Part shown: positions 1 through 7,660 of the stretch, piece by piece
How the letters are laid out: the number at the start of each line of letters is the position of its first letter
Position numbering within the stretch: position 1 is the first letter of the stretch
Origin: Comamonas phosphati
GTDB taxonomy: Bacteria; Pseudomonadota; Gammaproteobacteria; Burkholderiales; Burkholderiaceae_C
Length of the DNA stretch: 64,000 nt
Direction: 5' to 3'
NCBI RefSeq assembly: GCF_014637085.1
Contig: NZ_BMEU01000020.1
Span: 1 to 64,000, forward strand
Program-made: the position numbers and the translations under genes
The notes under the pieces: model-generated
The model's database searches: none
What the model was told of the DNA's origin: nothing
What the model saw: the letters and a program-made list of their open reading frames with translations, nothing else

Positions 1-130
1 AGATAGCGAGGACGGCGCCCGCTATTGATGCCCCGTCCGCTGTGTCGAGCTGCAGCGGAGGGAGGCTTAATTCATGCACCACAGTGACCGTGCAGGCAGA
101 CGAGCACTGGACCTGTACGGGGTCAGCCAT
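1..130 (-). CDS. Partial inovirus-like small virion/membrane protein
   Basis: The frame is open from an ATG at 130 down to the window edge (43 codons), so only the N-terminus is present. It starts MADPVQVQC, has two cysteines near residues 9-13, and then a hydrophobic Gly/Ala-rich stretch begins around residue 34 (GASIAGAVLAI). That layout resembles small coat-region proteins of filamentous phages. A GAGG lies 6 nt before the ATG, and the start overlaps the end of the upstream small membrane gene by 8 nt, as is usual in compact phage operons. The phage assignment rests on the neighbours and this pattern, since no complete sequence is visible. Confidence 0.5.
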   Translation of the reverse strand, partial: MADPVQVQCSSACTVTVVHELSLPPLQLDTADGASIAGAVLAI

Positions 131-407
131 GGCCAGCCTCGTCGGCAGGTTTCACCACAGCCCTCGCATCCATCCGATCAGCGACCCTCACGAATCGCTC
201 ACCAGCACAGCGCAGAGAGGCCGCACGTTCGCGGGAACGCTTGATACGGCCTTTACGGTCGATCAGCTCACCGATGAAGGACACGAGGCCTATGCAGCCA
301 AGCTGGATGAGATCCCACAGCACTGCGCCCACCAGACCGGAGACCATGGCCATAAGCCACAGCCGTTCCAGTAGGTAGCTGAACATCTCAGGCGTGAGCG
401 TGAACAT
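123..407 (-). CDS. Small membrane protein of the phage operon
   Basis: A 94-residue protein with one or two hydrophobic segments (about residues 12-45) followed by an Arg/Lys-rich tail (RKGRIKRSRERAA). Its ATG lies 2 nt after the stop of the ssDNA-binding gene and its end overlaps the next gene by 8 nt, so all three are one transcription unit running leftwards. The position directly after the ssDNA-binding gene matches small membrane or coat genes in inoviruses. I do not recognise a specific family; function unknown. Confidence 0.55.
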   Translation of the reverse strand: MFTLTPEMFSYLLERLWLMAMVSGLVGAVLWDLIQLGCIGLVSFIGELIDRKGRIKRSRERAASLRCAGERFVRVADRMDARAVVKPADEAGHG

Positions 408-409
408 GG

Positions 410-721
410 TCAGGCCTTGGTTTCAGCCGCAGGGGCTAGACGCTCACCCTTGCCGGGCAGGCGAGTCAGGGACACCAGACGCGATTCGATCTTGCGGGTC
501 TGATAGTGGGCGGACAGGGAGAACGTGGCCGTGTACGAGCCAGGAACGATGTTGCCGATCATGTCTTTCGGCACGTCGAGCACGCCGACTTGCGAGACCG
601 CACCGTCACCGTCGAGCAGGATGCACTCGGCCTCTTGCATCTGCCAGGGTTTGTTGTTCTTACCAATGCCCGAACGGGGCTCATTGACCTTCAGGATTTG
701 AACGATGGAAGAATGCTGCAT
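410..721 (-). CDS. Putative filamentous-phage single-stranded-DNA-binding protein (gpV-like)
   Basis: A 103-residue soluble protein starting MQHSSIVQILKVNEPR and ending in a short Ala/Glu/Lys tail. Size, beta-rich composition and first place in a compact leftward operon fit the gpV-type protein that coats inovirus DNA before export. An upstream in-frame ATG at 793 was rejected because the ATG at 721 has a perfect AGGAGG (726-731 on the complementary strand) 4 nt away. The assignment is inferred from size, residue pattern and context rather than a catalytic motif; a plasmid ssDNA-binding protein is the main alternative. Confidence 0.6.
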   Translation of the reverse strand: MQHSSIVQILKVNEPRSGIGKNNKPWQMQEAECILLDGDGAVSQVGVLDVPKDMIGNIVPGSYTATFSLSAHYQTRKIESRLVSLTRLPGKGERLAPAAETKA

Positions 722-853
722 ATGGCCTCCTATGGCGTGATATCCCCTGCAGATGGGGCTTAGCGAGCAACAGCGCTCTAGGCTTTCCCGCAAGCGAGAG
801 AGCCTGCAGAGCTGTCATGAGAAACTGCGCAACCTAAGAGAGGAGACCTCGCA

Positions 854-1171
854 ATGCTGCAAAGAACGCTGCTGGCCACACTTATCTGCACCGGAAGCGG
901 CGCACTGGCCCAAAACACCATTTACCGGTGCGGAAACGCGTACAGCGACGAGCCGTGCAAAGGGGGGGCAACCGTAGACATTCGCCCGACCGACGGGGCG
1001 CACAGCATGAGCGGACAAAGGCGCACATCCATAGATGCGGTGCAACGCGAAATACACCGAGGGTTTGACAAGGCATGGCAACCGCTTACCGGTATGTCCC
1101 CCGAGGAAGCCGCAAGAAGACGCGAAGAACAGCGCTACAAGTCGATCCCCCGCGTCAAGGTCAAGCCCTGA
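854..1171 (+). CDS. Small secreted DUF4124-like protein
   Basis: A 105-residue protein with a cleavable signal peptide (about residues 1-20, ending ALAQ) followed by TIYRCGNAYSDEPC, the short Tyr-x-Cys...Pro-Cys pattern of DUF4124 secreted proteins of beta- and gammaproteobacteria. The remainder is charged and ends RVKVKP. GGAG lies at a normal distance before the ATG. It is divergent from the phage ssDNA-binding operon and upstream of the repressor-like gene, so it may be cargo of the element. Function unknown. Confidence 0.55.
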   Translation: MLQRTLLATLICTGSGALAQNTIYRCGNAYSDEPCKGGATVDIRPTDGAHSMSGQRRTSIDAVQREIHRGFDKAWQPLTGMSPEEAARRREEQRYKSIPRVKVKP

Positions 1172-1177
1172 CCGGGT

Positions 1178-1248
1178 GTCCCCCACCCGGCCGACCTCAG
1201 CGGAAGCCGCCAGGCGAGCGCTTCGGTCAACTTGTCCAAGTGGGGGAC
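1178..1248 (+). repeat. 9-bp inverted repeat, widely spaced
   Basis: GTCCCCCAC at 1178-1186 and its exact reverse complement GTGGGGGAC at 1240-1248 are separated by 53 bp, in the non-coding stretch between the secreted protein and the repressor-like gene. The right arm is itself inside a smaller dyad AAGTGGGGGACTT. It may be a phage intergenic/replication structure or a transcription stop; the sequence alone does not decide. Confidence 0.4.
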
Positions 1249-1305
1249 TTAATACGGACGCGGGAATGGGGGCGGACATGCTGGCGGCTCCTGGATAAAA
1301 TGGTC

Positions 1306-1327
1306 CAAATGACACCGGGGTCATTTG
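1306..1327 (+). promoter_or_regulatory. Candidate operator of the phage repressor-like gene
   Basis: A perfect 8-bp dyad, CAAATGAC (1306-1313) and GTCATTTG (1320-1327), separated by ACCGGG. It ends 29 bp before the ATG of the downstream helix-turn-helix gene, a place typical for autoregulation. Binding by that protein is inferred. Confidence 0.5.
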
Positions 1328-1356
1328 TATACCAATGTATCACGAATTGGAGTCGT

Positions 1357-1665
1357 ATGTACACCATTGATCAGGTGATTTCCCTAATAGATAAGGCAAG
1401 CGTAGTCGCTGGAAGTCAAAGAAAGCTTGCGGCCCTGCTTGACATAGAGCACGCGAACCTTGTGAAGATCAAGAAAGGAGAGCGCCCGTGCAACTGGCGT
1501 GTACGGGGTAAGCTGCGCGCGATCTTGGGTGAAGACCCTGCGCATGCCTTCGTGGCCGCGATGGCCGAGGACCTAGACGGTTCGGAAAACGAAGACGAAA
1601 AAAAAGCCGCCGATGGCTTGAAAGCCATGCTGGCAGCATTTCCTGATGAGTGGCGGAGGCTGTGA
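1357..1665 (+). CDS. DUF3693-like phage repressor / HTH regulator
   Basis: A 102-residue protein starting MYTIDQVISLIDKA, with a helix-turn-helix-like stretch around residues 18-40 (SQRKLAALLDIEHANLVKIKKG). An acidic middle and a helical C-terminus follow. This is the layout of DUF3693 regulators of filamentous phages of xanthomonads and relatives. GGAG lies 4 nt before the ATG at 1357; a longer frame from 1075 has no support. The last codons are read from the complement of the tRNA-Ser 3' end, so the gene crosses the presumed integration boundary and its C-terminus may be host-derived. A perfect dyad sits just upstream. Confidence 0.6.
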   Translation: MYTIDQVISLIDKASVVAGSQRKLAALLDIEHANLVKIKKGERPCNWRVRGKLRAILGEDPAHAFVAAMAEDLDGSENEDEKKAADGLKAMLAAFPDEWRRL

Positions 1666-1740
1666 GATTCGAACTCACGGAAGGATCACTCCTTCGGCAG
1701 TTTTCAAGACTGCTGGTTTAAACCACTCACCCAAACCTCC
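1651..1740 (-). tRNA. tRNA-Ser(UGA)
   Basis: The reverse strand folds as a 90-nt class II tRNA: acceptor GGAGGTT pairs with AGCCTCC, the anticodon loop carries TGA, there is a long variable arm (CGAAGGAGTGATCCTTCC), a GTTCGAATC T-arm and an encoded CCA end at 1651. The 3' end faces the phage-derived block, the usual orientation for element integration at tRNA genes. Confidence 0.95.
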
Positions 1741-1859
1741 GGGTGGCGCGATTTTACACAAGGCCGCTGCCTGCTCAGGCCAACCAGCGCAGTTGCGGCA
1801 ATAAATCGCGTCTGGCCGGTGCGGCGGGGCGGGGATGCCGATGGTGAGCGTGCTTCCAC

Positions 1860-1881
1860 AAAAAATGCCCCGAAGGGCATT
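1860..1881 (-). terminator. Intrinsic terminator after maeB
   Basis: On the reverse strand AATGCCC-TTCG-GGGCATT is followed by a run of six T. A second perfect 10-bp hairpin, AAACAGGCGC/GCGCCTGTTT at 1895-1919, lies between it and the maeB stop. Confidence 0.85.
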
Positions 1882-1926
1882 CTTGAGGGCACTGAAACAG
1901 GCGCCGTCAGCGCCTGTTTACCGGGC

Positions 1927-4224
1927 TTAGCCGCGCAGGGCGATGGCCTGTGCGGCGGCCAGGGCCGTCATGTTGACCACGCGGCGCACGGTGGACGAAG
2001 GCGTCAGCACGTGGGCCGATGCGGCGCCGCCCATGAGGATGGGGCCGATGGTGGTGCCGTGGCCGCCTGTGGTCTTGAGCACGTTGAACAGGATGTTCGC
2101 GGCGTCCAGGTTGGGGCAGATCAGCACGTTGGCCGAGCCGTGCAGGCTCGACTCCAGCAGCGCGTGGTTGCGCACGTCCTGGGACAGGGCCGAGTCGCCG
2201 TGCAGTTCGCCGTCGCACTCGATGCCGGGGTTGGCCGCGGCGAACAGGTCGCGTGCGGCGCGCATCTTGCGGGCCGAGGCGCGGCTGGAAGAGCCGTAGT
2301 TGCTGTGCGACAGGAAGGCTACCTTGGGAGGCAGGCCGAAGCGGGCCACTTCGTCGGCTGCCATCTTGGCGATCTCGGCCAGTTCTTCGGCCGTCGGGTT
2401 CTCGTTGATATAGGTGTCAGCGATGAACAGGGTGCCGGATTCCAGCATGACGGCGTTGACGGTCGCGAACTCGCTGGCGTCCTTCTTGAGGCCCAGCACG
2501 TCCCGCACATGAGCCAGGTGGCTGTCGAACTTGCCGACCAGGCCGCACAGCATGGCCTCGGCATCGCCCAGGTGCACCATCAGGGCGGCGATCAGCGCGT
2601 TGGAGCGGCGCACGGCGGCCTTGGCGGCTTCGGGCGTCACGCCGTTGCGGCCCATCAGGCGGTGGTAGGTTTCCCAGTATTGGCGGAAGCGCGGATCGTC
2701 TTCGGGGTTGCAGATCTCCACGTCCTTGCCCAGCTGGATACGCAAGCCGGCCTTGGCGATGCGCGCCTCGATGACCGCGGGGCGGCCGATCAGGATCGGC
2801 TTGGCCAGGCCATCGTCCACGGCGACCTGCGCGGCACGCAGCACGCGCTCGTCTTCGCCTTCGGCATAGGCCACGCGTTGCTGGTTGGCCTTGGCGGCGG
2901 CAAACACGGGGCGCATGAACATGCTGGTCTGGTAGACGAAGCGGGTCAGGTTTTCGCGGTAGGCGGCGATGTCCTCGATGGGGCGGGTCGCCACGCCGGA
3001 CTCGGCGGCGGCCTGGGCCACGGCCGGAGCGATGCGCAGGATCAGGCGCGTGTCGAAGGGCGTGGGGATCAGGTAGTCGGGGCCGAAGGTCAGTTCCTTG
3101 CCCTGGTAGGCGGCGGCGACTTCATCGCTGACGTCCTGCTTGGCCAGGGCGGCGATTTCGCGCACGCAGGCCAGCTTCATCTCTTCGGTGATCTTGGAGG
3201 CGCCGCAGTCCAGCGCGCCGCGGAAGATGTAGGGGAAGCACAGGACGTTGTTGACCTGGTTCGGATAGTCGGAGCGGCCCGTGGCGATGATGCAGTCCGG
3301 ACGGATGGCCTTGGCCAGTTCGGGGCGGATTTCGGGTTCGGGGTTGGCCAGGGCCAGGATGATGGGCTTGTCGGCCATGGTCTTGACCATGTCGGCGGTC
3401 AGCACGCCGGGAGCCGAGCAGCCCAGGAACACGTCGGCGCCATTGACGGCGTCGGCCAGGGTGCGGGCTTCGGTCTTCTGGGCGTACTGCGCCTTGGAGG
3501 CGTCCAGGCCGCCGGGGCGGCCTTCGTAGATCACGCCCTTGGAGTCGCACATGAAGACGTTTTCACGCTTGATGCCCAGGCCCACCATGACGTTCACGCA
3601 GGCGATGGCCGCGGCGCCGGCGCCGGAGACGGCAAGCTTGACCTGGTCGATCTGCTTGCCCACCAGTTCCAGGCCGTTGAGCAGGGCGGCGCTGGAGATG
3701 ATGGCCGTGCCGTGCTGGTCGTCGTGGAACACCGGAATGTTCATGCGCTTGGACAGTTCCTGCTCGATGTAGAAGCACTCGGGCGCCTTGATGTCTTCAA
3801 GGTTGATGCCGCCCAGGGTGGGCTCCAGCGAAGCAATGATGTCGATGAGCTTGTCCGGATCGCGTTCGGCCAGTTCGATGTCGAACACGTCCACGCCGGC
3901 AAACTTCTTGAACAGGCAGCCCTTGCCTTCCATCACCGGCTTGCCGGCCAAGGGGCCGATGTCGCCCAGGCCCAGCACGGCCGTGCCGTTGGTGATCACG
4001 CCCACCAGGTTGCCGCGCGCGGTGTATTCGGCCGCGCAGGACGGGTCGGCCTGGATGTCCAGGCAGGGATAGGCCACGCCGGGCGAATACGCCAGCGACA
4101 GGTCGCGCTGGTTGGACAGGGGCTTGGTCGGGGTGACGGAAATCTTGCCCCTGATGGGGCTGCGGTGGTACTCGCGGGCCGCATCGCGCAGGGCTTGTTC
4201 GGCGGTGGACAGGTTTTGTGTCAT
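1927..4224 (-). CDS. maeB: NADP-dependent malic enzyme with phosphotransacetylase-like domain
   Basis: 765 residues, the normal length of bacterial MaeB. Residues roughly 1-160 are the malic-enzyme N-domain ([33 protein letters not shown]), 160-400 the NAD(P)-binding domain ([21 protein letters not shown]) and 430-765 a phosphotransacetylase-like module that in this family is regulatory rather than catalytic. It decarboxylates malate to pyruvate while making NADPH, a cytosolic anaplerotic/gluconeogenic step. It is monocistronic, with a strong terminator downstream. It fits growth on C2 compounds such as the glyoxylate and acetate made by other genes here. Confidence 0.95.
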   Translation of the reverse strand: MTQNLSTAEQALRDAAREYHRSPIRGKISVTPTKPLSNQRDLSLAYSPGVAYPCLDIQADPSCAAEYTARGNLVGVITNGTAVLGLGDIGPLAGKPVMEGKGCLFKKFAGVDVFDIELAERDPDKLIDIIASLEPTLGGINLEDIKAPECFYIEQELSKRMNIPVFHDDQHGTAIISSAALLNGLELVGKQIDQVKLAVSGAGAAAIACVNVMVGLGIKRENVFMCDSKGVIYEGRPGGLDASKAQYAQKTEARTLADAVNGADVFLGCSAPGVLTADMVKTMADKPIILALANPEPEIRPELAKAIRPDCIIATGRSDYPNQVNNVLCFPYIFRGALDCGASKITEEMKLACVREIAALAKQDVSDEVAAAYQGKELTFGPDYLIPTPFDTRLILRIAPAVAQAAAESGVATRPIEDIAAYRENLTRFVYQTSMFMRPVFAAAKANQQRVAYAEGEDERVLRAAQVAVDDGLAKPILIGRPAVIEARIAKAGLRIQLGKDVEICNPEDDPRFRQYWETYHRLMGRNGVTPEAAKAAVRRSNALIAALMVHLGDAEAMLCGLVGKFDSHLAHVRDVLGLKKDASEFATVNAVMLESGTLFIADTYINENPTAEELAEIAKMAADEVARFGLPPKVAFLSHSNYGSSSRASARKMRAARDLFAAANPGIECDGELHGDSALSQDVRNHALLESSLHGSANVLICPNLDAANILFNVLKTTGGHGTTIGPILMGGAASAHVLTPSSTVRRVVNMTALAAAQAIALRG

Positions 4225-4315
4225 ACGAAAAATATCAGCAAGTTGCTAGGGGGAGCTTACCGGAAGCAAGAAGGCTTTGCGGTCAGGTCTGTTTTGCCCG
4301 AAGTGCCTCGACGAC

Positions 4316-4350
4316 AAGCCCCCTGGCGCATTGTCTGCGGCAGGGGGCTT
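4316..4350 (-). terminator. Hairpin after the purine permease gene
   Basis: Perfect 10-bp arms AAGCCCCCTG (4316-4325) and CAGGGGGCTT (4341-4350) with a 15-nt loop lie 34 bp past the permease stop. There is no clear T-run, so efficiency is uncertain. Confidence 0.5.
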
Positions 4351-4383
4351 GGGCAGGCGGGTAAGCGGGCGGTTGCCTGGGCT

Positions 4384-5871
4384 TTAGTGGGCGTCGGCCT
4401 GGCGTGCTGCGTTGATGGCAGCGCTGTTGTCTTTGGCGGCGCCGTAGAAGAAAAGGTTCAGCAACACAGCGGTGATCGAAGCCAGCAGAATACCGGATTC
4501 AATCAGTGGATGGATGGAGTGGGGCATCCATTGGCGAAAATTGGGCGCCACCAGAGGGATCATGCCCACGCCGATGGACACTGCCACGATCATGGCATTG
4601 TGCTTGTTGTCGCGGAAATCCACGTTGGACAGGATGCGGATGCCGGTGGAGGCCACCATGCCGAACATCACCAGGCCGGCGCCGCCCAGCACCACGGTGG
4701 GCAGGGATTCGATCAGCGCGCCCATCTTGGGCAGCACGCCCAGGATGACGAGGATGGCGCCGCCGGCCACGCAGACCCAGCGGCTCATCACTCCCGTAAC
4801 GGCCACCAGGCCCACGTTCTGGGAAAAGCTGGTGTAGGGAAAGGTGTTGAAGACGCCACCGATCAGCGTGCCCAGGCCGTCGGTGCGCAGGCCGCGGGTC
4901 AGTTCGTCCTGGGTGATCTCGCGCTTGGTCATGTCGCCCAGGGCCAGGAACATGCCGGTCGACTCGATCATCACCACGACCATCACCAGGCTCATGGTCA
5001 GGATCAGGATCGGGTCGAACACGGGCATGGCGATCTGGAAGGGCAGCACCACGGTGAACCATTCGGCCTTGGCCACCTTGTCGAAATTCATCAGGCCCAT
5101 GGCCACCGAGATCAGTCCGCCGATCAGAATGCCCAGCAGCACCGAGATATTGGCCACGAAACCCTTGGCAAAGCGTGCGATCAGCAGGATGGACAGCAGT
5201 ACCACGCCCGAGACAGCGGCGCCCTGCAGGTCGGCGTACTTGGGGTTGGGCATGGTGGGCAGCACCGAGAAGCCCTTGGGAATGGCGGGCAGCGAGGAAC
5301 CGGGGGCGCCGGCCATGGCCTGGGCTTCAGCCAGCCATTTCAGGTGCTCGGGGTTGGGCACGGCAGGCGCGGTCGGGCCCACGGGGTTGCCGAAGATCCA
5401 GTTCACGCCCACGCGCATCAGGCTGATGCCGATGACGGCGATGATGCTGCCCGTCACCACGGGCGGGAAGAAGCGCAGCATGCGGCTGATGATCGGGGCG
5501 ATCAGGATGGAGACCACGCCCGCCCCGATGACGGAGCCGAAGATCACCCCCGCGCCGGCCGAGCCGCCGGTGGTCTGGGCCATGGACACCATGGGCGCTA
5601 CGCTGGCGAAGGTCACGCCCATCATCACGGGCAGCTTGATGCCGAACCACTGGGTGGCGCCCAGGGCCTGGATCAGCGTGACCAGGCCGCAGACGAACAG
5701 GTCGGCGGAGATCAGGTGGGCCACCTCTTCGGGCGGCAGGTTGAGCGCGCGGCCCACGATCAGCGGCACGGCGACGGCGCCGGCATACATCACGAGCACA
5801 TGCTGCAGGCCGAGAGCGGTGAGTTTGCCGAAGGGCAGGACCTCGTCCACGGGATGCACATTGGATTGCAT
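4384..5871 (-). CDS. NCS2 family purine (urate/xanthine) permease
   Basis: 495 residues, strongly hydrophobic with about 12-14 membrane segments. It has the NCS2 signature QNVGLVAVTG; the leading Gln is the form usual in purine rather than uracil carriers. The ATG at 5871 (MQSNVHPVDEVLPFG) was chosen because a purine-rich AGGAG lies about 10 nt upstream; the longer frame begins in the promoter. It is co-oriented with the allantoin genes upstream and carries the same TGTATACAGTT motif as the GntR promoter, so urate or xanthine uptake for that pathway is the likely role. Exact substrate is inferred. Confidence 0.85.
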   Translation of the reverse strand: MQSNVHPVDEVLPFGKLTALGLQHVLVMYAGAVAVPLIVGRALNLPPEEVAHLISADLFVCGLVTLIQALGATQWFGIKLPVMMGVTFASVAPMVSMAQTTGGSAGAGVIFGSVIGAGVVSILIAPIISRMLRFFPPVVTGSIIAVIGISLMRVGVNWIFGNPVGPTAPAVPNPEHLKWLAEAQAMAGAPGSSLPAIPKGFSVLPTMPNPKYADLQGAAVSGVVLLSILLIARFAKGFVANISVLLGILIGGLISVAMGLMNFDKVAKAEWFTVVLPFQIAMPVFDPILILTMSLVMVVVMIESTGMFLALGDMTKREITQDELTRGLRTDGLGTLIGGVFNTFPYTSFSQNVGLVAVTGVMSRWVCVAGGAILVILGVLPKMGALIESLPTVVLGGAGLVMFGMVASTGIRILSNVDFRDNKHNAMIVAVSIGVGMIPLVAPNFRQWMPHSIHPLIESGILLASITAVLLNLFFYGAAKDNSAAINAARQADAH

Positions 5872-6298
5872 AAAAGATTGTCTCCTCACTCCATGTATGA
5901 ATACAGGCTTGCTGCCAGGCGGTTGCCGGCTGCAGTCCATACAAAAAATGTATACAGTTCATGGCGCAAAGCATCTCCCGGTAAACCCTGCGTACGGGAA
6001 TCTTCCGGCAGCGCATGCAAGTTCGTTATGCACCACATGCATGGGGAAATGCGGAAGGCGGGAACGCTATTAAAAAAGTAGCGCCATCCAAATCTGTCCA
6101 CTTGTTGATGGATTTTTTTGGCTTTGAGATTCAGATGGGTAGTGCGTGAAAAGCTATTATTTTCATAGCGTCAATTTATTTGTGAACCCACTCCCTGGCC
6201 GCCGCGGTTTCTTCTTGTGTGCGGCTCAAGGCGGTTAATGCCTGGGTGCAGGTAAACACGTTCCGAGAGAGGCGTTTTGTCTTGGGGCGGCGGCGATG
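5872..6298. other. Non-coding promoter region of the permease
   Basis: No gene is visible. It holds the probable GntR operator (5949-5959), an imperfect second copy TGTATgaATACAG around 5894-5906, and farther upstream an AGCTATtattttcATAGC dyad near 6160-6180 that resembles the other small intergenic repeats in this window. Confidence 0.6.
5949..5959. promoter_or_regulatory. Candidate GntR operator before the permease
   Basis: TGTATACAGTT contains the palindromic core TGTATACA. The identical 11-mer occurs upstream of the GntR-family regulator gene at 11125-11135. It lies 78 bp upstream of the permease ATG. Confidence 0.55.
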
Positions 6299-6333
6299 AA
6301 AAAAGCCCGCGCCTGAACACTCAGGGCGGGCTT
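6299..6333 (-). terminator. Intrinsic terminator of the allantoin operon
   Basis: On the reverse strand AAGCCCGC pairs with GCGGGCTT and is followed by six T. It sits 50 bp past the stop of the M20 gene. Confidence 0.85.
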
Positions 6334-6382
6334 GGCTGCTTTCCCCGGCGGCGGCTGTGCAGCGCTGCCGTGCAAAGCGATA

Positions 6383-7660
6383 TCAGGCGGTCAGGTCCAC
6401 CAGCGAGCGCGCAATGACCTTGGTGGCGCGGCGCAGGTCCTCGAGCACCAGGCGCTCGTCGGAACGCTTGGCGTGCGATTCCAGCACGGTGCGGGGGCCG
6501 GCGCCATAGATCACGCCGGGGATGCCGCGTTCCACGTACAGGCGTACGTCGGTGTACAGGGGGGTGCCGACAGCCGGGGGCTTTTCGCCGAACACGGCTT
6601 CGGCATGCTGCTGGATGGCGTCCACCAGCGGCTTGTTGCCGGGCAGGGGCGTCATGGCGTTGGCCAGCAACAGGCGCTTGATGTCCACGCGCACGGCGTC
6701 TTCACCGGTGTAGCCGCCCTGGGTGTTGAATTCCTCGATGGCCTTGGCGATCACGGCGCGGATGCTGGCTTCGACTTCGGCGGGATTCTCTTCGGGAATC
6801 ATGCGGCGGTCGATCTTGAGCACGACCTTGCCGGGCACCACGTTGGTGTTGGTGCCGCCATCGATGCGGCCGATGTTCAGGTAGGGGTGCTTGATGCCGG
6901 GCACCCTGGAGGTGAGCTGCCGGTACTTGGTGTTCTCGGCGTACAGCGCGTTCATCAGCACCACGGCGGCCTGCAGCGCGTCCACGCCGGTGTGCGGCAC
7001 GGCGGCATGGGCCATCTTGCCCTGCACGGTGATTTCCATCTGCAGGCAGCCGTTGTGGGCCGTCACGACTTCATAGCTGAAGCCGGCCGCGATCATCAGG
7101 TCGGGCCTGGTCAGGCCTTTTTCCAGCAGCCAGCCCGGGCCCATGATGCCGCCGAACTCCTCGTCGTAGGTGTAGTGCAGCTCCACCGAGCCCTTGGTGG
7201 GGCGTGCCACGGCCTCGAGGGCGCGCACGGCGTAGGTGAAGCTGGCGAAGTCGCTCTTGCTCACGGCGGCGGCGCGGCCGTAGAGCTTGCCGTCCTCGAT
7301 CTCGGCGCCGTAGGGGTCCTTGGTCCAGCCTTCGCCCGGGGGCACCACGTCGCCGTGGGCGTTCAGGGCAATGGTGATGCCGCCGTCGCCATAGGGGCGG
7401 CGCACGATCAGGTTGGTGATGGACTGCATGCCGTAGGCCTTGACGTCGGCTTCGGGCACGGCGTGCTTTTCGGCATCGAAGCCGAAGGTCTTGATCAGCT
7501 CGGCCGTGCGCTCGGCGTGGGGGGCGTTGTTGCCCGGAGGCGTGTCCGTGGGGACCTGCACCATGGCTTGCAGAAAGCGCACTTCTTCGTCGAAGTGCTG
7601 GTCGATCCAGGCGTCGAGGGCGGCGTAGGTGGCTTGCTTGTCTTGGTTCATATTGGTCAT
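6383..7660 (-). CDS. M20 family metallo-amidohydrolase of the ureide operon
   Basis: 425 residues with the two-domain M20/ArgE-DapE fold. Metal-binding motifs are visible: AHGD near residue 105, the downstream Asp in VSKSD, and DEEFGG. A dimerisation domain with MAHAAVPHTG follows. Its ATG overlaps the stop of the UraD-AllC gene (ATGA at 7660-7657), so it is translationally coupled, last in the gntR-puuE-uraD/allC operon. No ureidoglycolate hydrolase or lyase is seen in the window, so this enzyme is a candidate for a late ureide step, but that is inference; a generic peptidase is possible. Confidence 0.8.
   Translation of the reverse strand: MTNMNQDKQATYAALDAWIDQHFDEEVRFLQAMVQVPTDTPPGNNAPHAERTAELIKTFGFDAEKHAVPEADVKAYGMQSITNLIVRRPYGDGGITIALNAHGDVVPPGEGWTKDPYGAEIEDGKLYGRAAAVSKSDFASFTYAVRALEAVARPTKGSVELHYTYDEEFGGIMGPGWLLEKGLTRPDLMIAAGFSYEVVTAHNGCLQMEITVQGKMAHAAVPHTGVDALQAAVVLMNALYAENTKYRQLTSRVPGIKHPYLNIGRIDGGTNTNVVPGKVVLKIDRRMIPEENPAEVEASIRAVIAKAIEEFNTQGGYTGEDAVRVDIKRLLLANAMTPLPGNKPLVDAIQQHAEAVFGEKPPAVGTPLYTDVRLYVERGIPGVIYGAGPRTVLESHAKRSDERLVLEDLRRATKVIARSLVDLTA

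Noticed and set aside
1324-1333. TTTGTATACC as a third GntR operator
   Set aside because: It differs from TGTATACAGTT after the core and lies in the phage repressor leader, unrelated to purine genes.
1819-6081. A 1,420-codon forward open frame
   Set aside because: It is antisense to malic enzyme and the permease, has extreme Gly/His/Ala/Gln composition from GC-rich third positions and no homology-like motifs; a codon-bias shadow.
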